From assembly GCA_963662175.1 (NCBI GenBank), contig OY759215.1:49679213-49743212 (forward strand): 64,000 nt of DNA, in the 5' to 3' direction. Source of the DNA: Aradus depressus. Taxonomy: Eukaryota > Arthropoda > Insecta > Hemiptera > Aradidae. Under the pieces are notes generated by a model. It saw only the letters and a program-made list of their open reading frames with translations. It was not told where the DNA came from and did no database searches. How positions within the stretch are numbered: position 1 is the stretch's first letter; each line of letters opens with the position of its first letter. Shown one piece after another: positions 54,905-64,000 of this stretch. Both the position numbers and the translations under genes were made by a program.

Positions 54905-55590
54905 TTGAAAAGAGGGTGAAACCTAGAACAACAGGGCCGGATCTAGGGGGAGACAAACAGGGTGCTTGACTCTGGCGATAGCCTCGGGGGCGCCACGCGC
55001 ACTTAACCAAGCAATGGTCAACCATGAACCATGCAAAGAAAAAACTAGGACAACAGGGCCGGATCTAGGGGGAGACAAACAGGGTGCTTGACTCTGGCGA
55101 TAGCCTCGGGGGCGCCACGCGCACTTAACCAAGCAATGGTCAACCATGAACCATGCAAAGAAAAAACTAGGGCAAAAGGGCCGGATCTAGGGGGAGACAA
55201 ACAGGGTGCTTGACTCTGGCGATAGCCTCGGGGGCGCCACGCGCACTTAACCAAGCAATGGTCAACCATGAACCATGCAAAGAAAAAACTAGGACAACAG
55301 GGCCGGATCTAGGGGGAGACAAACAGGGTGCTTGACTCTGGCGATAGCCTCGGGGGCGCCACGCGCACTTAACCAAGCAATGGTCAACCATGAACCATGC
55401 AAAGAAAAAACTAGGGCAAAAGGGCCGGATCTAGGGGGAGACAAACAGGGTGCTTGACTCTGGCGATAGCCTCGGGGGCGCCACGCGCACTTAACCAAGC
55501 AATGGTCAACCATGAACCATGCAAAGAAAAAACTAGGGCAACAGGGCAGGATCTAAGGGGAGGCAAACAGTGTGCTTGTCTCTGGCGACG
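54905..55590. repeat. 122-bp tandem repeat, about 5.6 units, alternating variants
   Basis: Units contain GGGCCGGATCTAGGGGGAGA and GGGGGCGCCACGCGCACTTA. The stretch before GGGCCGG alternates between GGACAACA and GGGCAAAA at 55045, 55167, 55289 and 55412, so the true higher-order unit is 244 bp. The 122-bp period is not divisible by 3 and the 74-codon frames are not genes. Confidence 0.96.
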
Positions 55591-56290
55591 GTGAATCACC
55601 GGCAATGAACTTCCCAGCACGAATAAATCAATTATGTTTTCGCTCTTCCTCGAAAACCAATCGAGCGTTTGGGATAAAAATCAATATTTGACTATAAAGT
55701 GGCTTCTGGAAAATCTTACTAAATTTAGTGTCGATACAAACTCAGCAGATATTAGAATTATATATTATTATATAATAGTCGAATCCCCTCCTCTGATCCC
55801 CGTCCCTTCGGCCGAATTCGCGAAAAACTAAGAGGTTGGTTGGTTGGTTGGTTGGTTATTTTGGGCGAACAACTACTTCGGTTATTATCGCCCTGTCTTG
55901 TTACATTCCTTGCACTAACCAAAACTAAGAGGTGTCGTCTTTATGAGGTTTTGAATTTAAGTATAAAGTTTACTTACTTACATAAAATTTCAAGTAGATA
56001 ATTTATTACAACGGCAATTATTAATTAGAGTGTGTGGTCTAAGCCACTTCCGTTAGGCCGATTTGGCTGGAAATCAATTGGTACCATCCTGGACACGCAT
56101 ATATGTCGGGTTGATACATTCTTTCAGAAACTACCGTGTTCACAAACTTTTTTATTTTATTTTTGGAATTACAGGTCGGAAAAAATTAAATTCCAGTGAA
56201 ACGCATCATCGATTTTTTGACTGATAACAAAACATCCCCTATATTTCGTCTATGAAGGCGACAACTGCCGATTCAACTATTAATTTTTAG
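55575..56290 (+). repeat. Family D copy, nearly full length
   Basis: The most complete copy here: CGGTGAATCACCGGCAATGA at the left, the TTCGGCCGAATTCGCGAAAA and CCGATTTGGCTGGAAATCAA blocks in the middle, and ACAAAACATCCCCTATATTT at the right. It is about 620 bp without the 85-bp insert at 55836. Confidence 0.75.
55836..55920. mobile_element. 85-bp insertion with 12-bp target duplication
   Basis: AAAACTAAGAGG at 55824-55835 is repeated at 55921-55932. Between them lie five TTGG-type repeats, then ATTTTGGGCGAACAACTACT, and the insert ends GCACTAACC. Its first and last bases (TTGGTT / AACC) are complementary. No internal Pol III box is evident. Confidence 0.8.
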
Positions 56291-57373
56291 CCCACTTGGT
56301 TTTACAGGCAGAGCAAAAACTTAGTTGGTTAATTTGTGACGGTGATTCATGTCAAATGAACTAATTGACTAAGTTAATATCTAGATGCATTAAACAGTTT
56401 ATTATTAAACAATTTTGTCTAAAATCGAATTTTGAAACTTTGCCAGTTTTGAGAGAAAAGACATGTCTAACACATACCGCTTTTACAAAAAAAAAATAAA
56501 AATAGTTTCGGTGTTATTCAAAAAAATTCCCCTTTTTGAAAAAATAACCAATAAATCATATCAAAGCCTTATCCTAGATTGTGAAAAATGAACCTCACGT
56601 AGCCCCATGGCAATACATTCTCAGTTACAAGTAGGGATGGGCGATAGTTAGCCACTGTCGATAGTCCGATACTATTGGTGGGCGATAATACTAAGTTTCA
56701 TGCACATCAGCTTTTCATGCACATCTACCTAATTAAAATTATTCTGTTATGGACGATGAAAGGGGAATACAAATATCAATCGAATAAGTAATTGTTCTTT
56801 CAAATCTTTTATTTTATGGAAATAACATTTCTATCGAAAATAACGAATTAAGTACAACTCAATATTCATTGAGCCGACCTCTGTGTTGAAACTTTAAGTC
56901 AAGACTGCACTTTCTAAACAAATTATGGACTTGGTAATATTTCCCGAAACGTCTATAATTCCTAGCTTGTAAAGACTAATAAATAAATGGAAGAATTGCG
57001 GAACTGTAAGAAATATATAATAAAAAATATATATATATATATTTTTTTTAAATGTAAAAATGTTACGTTTATTGTACATTCATTTAATTATTTGGGAGGA
57101 ATGGAAATCTTCTCGGAGCTTTATTCTTGTGTGTTTTACTACCATTTAATGTTCATGTTCGGAGACTGAGGTGGCAATGGCCTCGAGACCTACAAGTGGA
57201 TTGAAGTCTCACTGAAATCACTAATCATCTACAAATGTTTCATGTTTTTTTATCATATTTTCATGTATATTTTAATTTCTCTTATCCGTATTAACAAGAT
57301 AATGGAGTGTCATTATTGAATTATTTTCTCTTTCAAATTCCAAGACATTTTTTTATTATGTATCACATTTACT

Positions 57374-57423
<50 letters not shown>

Positions 57424-57734
57424 GTAAATACAAAATTTAAAAAAAAAAAAAAAAAGGTAGACAAAGAGTGGTTGACCAGTTTGCCTCCAGGCCTAGCCAC
57501 TCTCGGATAGCCTCATCGGAATACTCTGCATTCCATGAAAATGTTCCTCTTTCCCACATTTCCCCGAACCACTCAGTTTCCCTCACCCAAATAGAAGTAT
57601 TTACTTCTATCTATATTTCTCCCTTGAGAGAATTTAATATTGGTTGTACCATTTCTCTCTCAGTACCTACCCACCAACCTCTCATACTTGGAGTTTCTTT
57701 GAAGATTCCACATTTTTCAGCACCTTAATGAGAC
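56291..57734. other. Unassigned; TA microsatellite at 57377-57420
   Basis: Two AT-rich low-complexity blocks (57024-57050 and 57377-57420). GGGATGGGCGATAGT at about 56634 resembles a hAT-type end without a partner. 57468-57728 is open on both strands but has no recognised domain. Confidence 0.45.
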
Positions 57735-57975
57735 AAAAAAATTAGTGAATCACCGGCAATGTACTAAGTTTTCTCTCTAGAACCAATCTACCGTTTGGGC
57801 TAAAAAACAATAGTTGTCTTATATAGGGACTTCTGAATCCTTATACTAATTCTTGTGTCGAAACATTCAATAAATCAGCCTAATTTATCAGCGCTAGCAG
57901 TAATGAAGGTTCTCGAGTTGAGCCCCTCTTCTGATCGCCCCCTTCTCTTTGACCGTTTTCGCAAAAAAAAAATAG
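57735..57975 (+). repeat. Family D fragment
   Basis: AGTGAATCACCGGCAATGTA, TATATAGGGACTTCTGAATC and TGACCGTTTTCGCAAAAAAA match family D from its left end. Confidence 0.7.
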
Positions 57976-58300
57976 GGGGATTGTCAGGGTGACTATATGA
58001 GGATAGGCGATGTGTGAGAGGATTAGGATGGTAACTGAGGTTTATATGAATTTTTTTTATGGAACTTTATGAAGGATTTTGTTAGAGACATAGAAAGGAG
58101 CGTTTGCAATGCGTCTAAGAACTTTGGATTGGATTCTATTGATGTTAGAATTTTTAGCGGAGCCCCAGAGTTCAAGTTCATATGGTGTAGTATATATATA
58201 TAAATAGTTATTTCGTTTTGTATTGATAATTTGAATTCATATAGTCGATTGAGTTAGTTGAAGCCTCGTATGTGGGTTCCAGGTAAGTCTACTGACCAAA
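57976..58300 (-). pseudogene. Jockey-type RT C-terminal fragment
   Basis: Minus-strand pieces read ELELWGSAKNSNINRIQSK and VLRRIANAPF, the same region as in 28795-29345. The frame is broken by a TA-rich expansion near 58190. Confidence 0.75.
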
Positions 58301-58414
58301 AAGAACCACGGTTAGCGAACTTGATTGCAATAAGGAAGAGGAATATTGTAAATGGTAACAAGGGGTTGCGGGAGACCTAAGAGCATCCTTTGTTTGTTTA
58401 CATCATTATAAATA
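58301..58414. other. Unassigned sequence
   Basis: Short spacer between two elements. Confidence 0.4.
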
Positions 58415-58906
58415 CAGTAGAGCGTCGGAAATCCGGATCTGCTCGGCGGTGAGAGCAGATGGGATGTGTATGGTTAGAGAGGCTACCTGAGGGGACGGCG
58501 ACACAACTCGTACTTCTTAAAAGACTGAGAGACATGGCTGCAAAGAAACGTACGTCATCTCTTGTACAAAAAAACAATTAAGGACTTTTTTACCCAGTAA
58601 GTTTCCATTAATTAATGTAGATTCTTGTTTTTTTTTTTTCTAAAAAGTCTTGTAGAGTTACTAATCTAAATTACATAATGTACATGTTCTTATTCAATAT
58701 ACTTTATTGAATTATTTTGTGTACTGTATTTTTCGAACCCTTCAGCCTTTATTTTGTAATACAGTAGACTCCCGAGCGTCATGTATCCTCTAGTCGATAC
58801 ATATACGTATGTATACAGTTATTGAAAGTACATTTGAAAATCCGGACAATACAGTAATCCGGATGGGTCCCGGTCCCGATCGATCCGGATTAACGACGCT
58901 CCACTG
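58415..58906 (+). mobile_element. pogo/Tigger-type non-autonomous element, 492 bp
   Basis: Starts CAGTAGAGCGTCGGAAATCC and ends GGATTAACGACGCTCCACTG, with TA on both sides, as in the pogo branch of Tc1/mariner. Near 58534 an ATG begins MAAKKRTSSLVQ and stops after 15 codons. It resembles a basic transposase N-terminus, so this is probably a deleted derivative of a longer element. Confidence 0.85.
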
Positions 58907-59128
58907 TAATTATAAAAGTGTTTACCATACATTTCTCGGATCCTGTAGGTTACGTTCTTCAAAGCACTGCACAAACATGTTGTTTTTGATAATTTTTCAC
59001 ATGATTATTCCGGAGGTGCTGCTTCTATACTGAGTAATTCCTCGAGACATTTACAGGCCCTTCTCTAAAGAACCAAATCAGATTGGTAATATGGAACAAT
59101 ATTAATATATAGTATATAGTAACATATG
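58907..59128. other. Unassigned sequence
   Basis: Nothing recognised before the SINE-A target duplication at 59117-59128. Confidence 0.4.
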
Positions 59129-59476
59129 AGAGGGCGCCGGTAGCTCAGTGGTAAGCGTGCTTGACTTCTGAGCTCAAGAACGTGGGTTCGTAACCCGACC
59201 GAGGCCCTTAGTTTATTTTATCTGGGAGGTAAAATAAACTTAAGCACGCCGTCCTTCGGATGGGACGTAAAGCGATGGTCCCGAGCCTGTACGATGTCAG
59301 GTACTCGTTAAAGACCCCTACCCTAGGTGAATAAAAATTTAGGGTAGGCAAAATTTAGGACTCCCACAGTAGATTCGGGCTCATGTCCACCAGAGTGACG
59401 AAAGAGCGCTCTGGTAGTAGGCGATATGACCTCGTAGTTAAAGCCCGGGCATGAGTCATAAAACCTAACCCAAACC
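59129..59476 (+). mobile_element. SINE-A copy, full length, with target-site duplication
   Basis: A 348-bp unit starting AGAGGGCGCCGGTAGCTCAG and ending AAACCTAACCCAAACC. It is flanked by TAGTAACATATG at 59117-59128 and 59477-59488. It shares GACTTCTGAGCTCAAG in the anticodon-region equivalent with the copy at 43703, so both belong to one young subfamily. Confidence 0.95.
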
Positions 59477-59507
59477 TAGTAACATATGGAACAAAAACTC
59501 CATGTGA

Positions 59508-59660
59508 GACATGGTGGCTGTGCGGACTAGAGCGTAGGGTTTTGGGCGCATGGTCTCACCATGGTTTTATTCTGTTGATAGAACTCCCTCCCGGGGCCAT
59601 GGATGTCGTAAATAACACAGTGACATGGATAATATGCATCGTACATAAGGCCAAATATAA
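59508..59660 (+). mobile_element. SINE-B copy, B box deleted
   Basis: ACATGGTGGCTGTGCGGACT and GGTCTCACCATGG are followed directly by TTTTATTCTGTTGATAGAA and CCGGGGCCATGGATGTCG. The stretch with the B box is missing. It ends in ATAAGGCCAAA. Confidence 0.8.
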
Positions 59661-60806
59661 ATAAAAAATCCAGATATGCCTAAGAATGTTTTGTTAACTT
59701 ATTGCATGGAAGTACTGGTCCAAATAAAAATGTTTTTCTTTTTCTTGTAAAGGACCTGGCCTAAAATAGGACTCAAATCAGACATAAATCTCCAATAAAA
59801 ATTGAAATTAAACATAAAATCACTGATGTAACCTAAACAACTATTTATAACCTTCATGCAACCTTTGTTCTGTTACCTTTGATAAAAGCTTATTACTCTT
59901 ATCAAGAAATACATAGAAACAATTACAAAATCAACATTTATACGTTATATTAATTTATTATAGGCTGTGAGTCTTATTTAAAATGTAAATTAACATACAA
60001 ACAAGGTAATTTTAGTTGAACGTTTTACTGTTATTTATTAATTAATAACATTCTGGTAACATAAAAATAGTGCTGTAAATACAAAAGATCAGAAGAAAGG
60101 TTTAGAGTTATGCATTAAAAAATAATTAATTAATGCATTCATCAAAATGCTTATTCGCAGCCCAGTGCAGGCGCAAAGCAACAAGAGGTATAGTGCAAAA
60201 CCAAGTAAAAAAATATGAAATAAAATTCTACCACACAATATATTCACAGCAGGTTTATTAATAATAAAATAGAAAAAAAATTATAAAAGCAATCTAATAA
60301 TAAAATTAAAGTAACCAGGATTAAAATAATAAATGAGGATGGGGAGTTAAAATAAAAATAAGAAATTTTTAATAACTTTAATTAAAAATATCACAAAAAT
60401 CATAATAAAAATACAGCCATTTTATGTTAAAACATAAACCAAAACGGCAAAACCTTAATTACAACAGAAACATGCAATTACAAAAAACTATTGTTAAAAT
60501 CTCAGTCTGTTTAAGGACTAAAATTGTACACTGGGTGAAACAAGTAAATAAATAAAACTGCATTGGGCCAAAAAAAAAAAAATTAAATTATTACATCAAA
60601 GATTTTAAGTGCAAAACAAGAGAAACAAAAATAATAATATTTAAAACGTTTTGCTAGTGCTTAAGCAAGGCAAAATGAAAAAAATTAGGAAAAATCCACA
60701 GCCGTAAAAGTATTGAAAAAAGGGGGATGCTGTGAAGATATTTAGCCAACCCTCTTAATTTTATTCACCTTGCTTTCGAACAGGCATTGCTCTATCCTGT
60801 AGAAAG
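59661..60806. other. AT-rich sequence without recognised genes
   Basis: Very A-rich on the plus strand, with runs of AATAAAA and AAAAATTA. No exon, RNA gene or element is supported. Confidence 0.45.
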
Positions 60807-61146
60807 ATGAGCCGCAATAATGACGTTCCTTCTGAAATGTTTTCCAGTTGTGAAGCTAAAATGTTATATTTATAAGAAGGAGCTCTCACTGTGTGGTCAA
60901 ACACTAGCCTTTTTTAAAGAAAAAACCAACAACACTCAAGTATTTTGCTTATATATTACACTTTTCAAATCAATAATTAAAGATGAACCCGTGAAACGAA
61001 CCCGATTAAACAATTTGAAAACATCACGCACCACTCAACTATTCGGTGAAAGAACACAAATGTTTTCGTTGTCGGACACCGTACCGACGACTGATCCCAT
61101 TGGTCGATCTCGAAGCCATGATGTTTTGATATCAAACCTTCTCTGA
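60807..61146 (+). other. Unrecognised possible coding segment
   Basis: The last 57 codons before the TGA at 61144 (from about 60973) have ordinary codon usage and a charged, Ser/Thr-rich sequence including GERTQMFSLSDTVPTTDP and IGRSRSHDV. The frame is open from 60820. An ATG with A at -3 lies at 60807 (MSRNNDVPSEMF) in a different frame and stops after 22 codons, so a small intron would be needed to join them. I recognise no family. It could be a last exon of an unknown gene or chance. Confidence 0.3.
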
Positions 61147-61587
61147 TTTCATGACCGGCAAACAAATGTATTTATTCTATATGTAATTTAATACTATAAT
61201 GTCTTCAACTTATTAATTGTATCATTCTATAGTACATTAGTTAAGATGAGTTAACCACGAGTGATATGGTATATTTGCATTAATTTGTTCTTGATTCTCA
61301 TAATTCAATGAGACCAAAAAGTGCACAATAATTCCCGAATCAGTAAAAACACATTCTTTTCTGTATACATGTTATTCTGTGAAAATAAAAAGGAGATATT
61401 TTTTAATATTTTACCATCCAGTGCCTTTGAGATCGTATCGTAACCTTCTCTATCATGTACTGACTACACCGGTTTTATATTTAGATTCTCTTGTTAGAAT
61501 TGAAGCACAGTTTCCTACATTCATACACAATATACTAAATTTTTACGTGAATACTAATGAAAAAACTATTACGCCAGATCTAGAAGG

Positions 61588-63514
61588 ATGTCAGTTATAA
61601 TTAAAACGAAAGACAAAGATGATATTCCTGAGGGTGCTGTTAGGTTGTCGCGCGAAGAAGCTCTGGAAATGCAATGGAAAACTATAGGGGATTGGACTCC
61701 AAAAAAAGAAACGTATGTAAACACTTTTCCATCTCTCGTAAGTATTAACATTATATTAAGAATCAGATTAACCTTCACTTTCTCTTGTTCTTTCTTCTAC
61801 TGTTCTTTCCGAAATAGTTTAGTTTTGACAATGAAGAAATCTAGTTTTCTAGGAATAAATTGGGTATTTGATGTATATTATGAACTCAGCGCTCTGGGTG
61901 AAACAAGTAAATGGGTCGATATTCTAAATATGGCTTATTTATTACATTATATTTTTGTACAAAAGGGCATCTTACTTTGCTAAAATACTTTTATAATTTC
62001 ATATTGTCCAAATTATTTCATATAGAGATATTTATTTAGAAATATAAACTAATAACGCGCCAGTTATCTCTAACCTGATCAAAGTCTATTTCCTTTTTCT
62101 CAAAAATAAATATATATACTTATATATTTATTTTTTATTCTTCAACCATGAGTCATGTGAACGTTGGTATCACGTGCACCGTTTATTCGCGTTTTGAGCT
62201 TGCCATAGTATCAATATTAAAATGAACATTATCTGGGATGTGAAAAACCCTTGCGCACGTCGTCCTTCGGATGGGACGTTAAGCGATGGTCCCAAGGCTG
62301 TGCGATGTCAGGTACCTACTCATTAAAGATCCTTACCCTAGTTGAATAAACAGAAGTAGGCAACATTTAAGGCTCCCACAGTAGAGTCGGTCTCATGTCC
62401 ACCAGAGCGACGAAACCGCTCTAGAAGTAGGCGATATGACCTCATAGTTGAAGTCCGGGCATGAGTCACAATAAATGACATTGTATATATTTTGGAATTT
62501 AAATAAATGATCTAAGAAACAATTAAAACTCACTACAATAAAAAGTAGGTCTTTGGTCGCATGGTCTCACCATTGCGGGTTCGAATCCCGTCTTGGAGTG
62601 AGTTTTATTTCGTAGATAGAACCCCCTCCCGGGGCCATAGATGTTGTACATAACTAGATAACCCATTTATAAATGATATGGATGATAAGGCCAAAAAAAA
62701 AAAAAGTACAAACTATGTTTTCATGTTAGGATATTTGATCGTCATATTTTTTTATAAGTGGTAAGGTTATCGGTGTCATATGTGATAAGACTTATCCAAC
62801 GCCATATGAAATAACAAAATGTTTGCTAGTCTTGTCATGCCTACTCAGCGATTGTACATTTTTATAGTGTATCAGAACGGATTTATTTGAAAACATTTCT
62901 TTATTATAATATTGTTGCCATTTTTAAACTGACCATTTATGATGTTTGTATTTTGTATCTTTGATTTAGTGGCATTGAATAACGTTTATTTGCGTATTAT
63001 CCTTCACGAAGTACCGAGCAATTTCCCGCCACACATTTGTGTAACTCATCAGATTTTATAATCATTAATGGCTGTGAATGTTATAACAGAGCTAAATTTT
63101 AGATGTGTTGGTTTTAAACACAGTCAATTAGATTATCTGTAATGTTTCTGTTTCTTCGAATGGCTAGTTCCTGTAGTTGTAGACAAGTTTATACACTGCT
63201 AATTCCTGTTCTTGACTGTGGAAACTGAAACTTTATATTGTAAGTAATATTATGAGATTATTTCCCCATATTGTATATATTATAAAGAGTAGAGACGATA
63301 GCCTATTTCCCTAAATTCTTATGCTATCTTGTGTTTTTTTAGATGGTCGTTTCGTTATGGCCCTGGAGTGTTGGCTGCAAGTTCTATTTTGTCCTCTCTC
63401 TATTTGATGTCTCACTACAGAAGACGATTTAAACTTTTTAAGTATGGGAAGTTTTACATGTTTTTTCCGGGAGTGGTTATACCTTCACTTTCCTTACCGA
63501 TTATATATAACAAG
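61588..63514 (+). CDS. TMEM126-like mitochondrial membrane protein, first two exons (3' end outside window)
   Basis: Exon 1 (61588-61712) starts at an ATG with A at -3 and encodes IPEGAVRLSREEALEMQWK and TIGDWTPKKE, ending in a split codon AC before donor GTATGT. Exon 2 (63343-63514) follows a TTTTTTTAG acceptor, completes the Thr codon, reads WSFRYGPGVLAASSILSSLY, LMSHYRRRFKL and YMFFPGVVIPSL, and ends AAG before donor GTGAGT. The exons total 297 nt, 99 codons without a stop, and the phases agree. A hydrophobic segment (VLAASSILSSLYLM), a basic HYRRR and a second hydrophobic segment ending in Pro resemble the N-terminal half of TMEM126 proteins, inner-membrane factors for complex I assembly. 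I judged this from memory of the family's pattern. The gene model is firmer than the name. SINE-A and SINE-B copies lie in the intron. Confidence 0.6.
62235..62475 (+). mobile_element. SINE-A copy, 5' truncated, in the TMEM126-like intron
   Basis: Begins in the body (GGGATGTGAAAAACCCTTG), continues GGATGGGACGTTAAGCGATG and the 3' block GGGCATGAGTCACAATAAAT. Head and B box are absent. Confidence 0.85.
62545..62707 (+). mobile_element. SINE-B copy in the TMEM126-like intron
   Basis: Starts within the head (GGTCTTTGGTCGCATGGTC), has an intact B-box block GCGGGTTCGAATCCCGTC, and ends with ATAAGGCC and an A run. Confidence 0.85.
62708..63342. other. Intron of the TMEM126-like gene
   Basis: AT-rich with no recognised element. 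The polypyrimidine stretch and TAG acceptor lie at 63328-63342. Confidence 0.5.
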
Positions 63515-63559
63515 GTGAGTTTTCACTTGATGTTATTAATATATTTATATTTTCTTATA

Positions 63560-63795
63560 CATCTAGAATAAGAAAGTATTGTAATAGTGCGAAAAACCGA
63601 GATCGAGTTTTCAATGGAATTTCAACTTTCAAGGTCTTTGACGTTTTATTACTTTCGCGATGATGCCTATCCAGGTGTTTGTAATTAAAACTTGAGCGCT
63701 CTCTTCTCACATACGGTTGTAGCTATGAATTTGAAATGAAGATTTGCTAATTTAGATCTGATTTGCCAAAATCAGTCAACAATTGAGACCACTTA
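63560..63795 (+). repeat. Family C fragment
   Basis: TAAGAAAGTATTGTAATAGT, GAGATCGAGTTTTC, TTTCGCGATGATGCC and GTAGCTATGAATTTGAAAT match the copy at 40270. Confidence 0.65.
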
Positions 63796-64000
63796 ACTTC
63801 GGGGCCTAAAGGGGCCCTCACACTGGCAAAAAGTTTGCACAAAAATTTGAAGATGTCGGTTTTGTGCAAAAATATTGAGAGTGTGAGGACAAATATTGTG
63901 CAAACAAAGGGATATTCAATATTTTGTGGGGCGTTCAAAAGTTTTCTTAAAGTTTAGAAAATTTTTGCGGACCTGTCAATATTTTGTAGCTTGAGAGCGC
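63796..64000. other. Unassigned repeat-like sequence at the window edge
   Basis: AAAATATTGAGAGTGTGAGG and a related block at 63940-63990 (CAATATTTTG...GAGAGCGC) suggest the start of a further element, cut by the window end. Confidence 0.35.

Noticed and set aside
57307..57510. 67-codon frame through the TA microsatellite
   Set aside because: Tyr/Ile alternation comes from TATATA. No domain is present.
43703..59476. tRNA genes at the heads of SINE-A and SINE-B copies
   Set aside because: A and B boxes are present, but no full cloverleaf with an acceptor stem can be drawn, and the heads are fused to SINE bodies.
1..64000. A defence, toxin or other multi-gene system
   Set aside because: Apart from the dlg1 exon and the TMEM126-like gene all recognisable coding sequence belongs to transposable elements. 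No cluster of cooperating genes is present.

Overview
The window is eukaryotic, AT-rich and dominated by mobile and tandem repeats. It almost certainly comes from an arthropod, probably an insect. The reasons are an exon of the MAGUK gene discs large (dlg1) with insect-like L27 sequence, a spliced TMEM126-like gene, Jockey and I/R1-type non-LTR elements, Tc1, mariner, Harbinger, hAT, pogo and Penelope relics, and two tRNA-headed SINE families. I cannot place it to order. Nothing prokaryotic, no operon and no CRISPR array is present.

Only two stretches look like host genes. (1) A 132-nt minus-strand exon at 3642-3773 encodes the L27 core of dlg1 and is bounded by correct splice sites. (2) A plus-strand gene at 61588-63514 has two exons that join in phase to give 99 residues resembling TMEM126, and it continues past the window. 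Because the dlg1 exon is internal, part of the window to its right is probably dlg1 intron. Whether the TMEM126-like gene lies inside that intron or beyond dlg1 cannot be told.

Layout. 1-8.9 kb: SINE-A copies, two LINE relics, the dlg1 exon, a 53-bp tandem repeat and a Penelope relic with a GIY-YIG motif. 8.94-14.34 kb: a 49-bp array, then a very homogeneous 134-bp satellite (37 units). 14.4-20.6 kb: a 914-bp Harbinger element, then two oppositely oriented arrays of a 69-bp repeat carrying a tRNA T-arm/B-box, with a 203-bp palindrome between them. 21.5-27.6 kb: a 2-kb long-TIR mariner-like element beside a nearly complete I/R1-type LINE (endonuclease, RT, RNase H). 27.6-36.4 kb: a gypsy protease relic, a hAT-like element with a nested Jockey fragment, a foldback element, a solo LTR with internal repeats, a MITE, a Helitron-like unit and a hAT relic. 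36.4-49.5 kb: two SINE families, two short hAT elements, a disrupted Tc1 element and many copies of a dispersed repeat here called family D. 49.5-59.7 kb: Jockey fragments, 41-bp and 122-bp arrays, a pogo-like element and SINEs. 59.7-64 kb: AT-rich sequence, an unrecognised open segment, and the TMEM126-like gene with SINEs in its intron.

The nesting order can be read in several places because target-site duplications survive: Harbinger, SINE-A and an 85-bp insert each sit inside family D; a palindrome sits inside SINE-A; SINE-A sequence sits inside Tc1; a LTR sits inside a tandem repeat. The least ordinary signals are the T-arm satellite in inverted arrays and a set of hammerhead-ribozyme-like motifs in Penelope relics.
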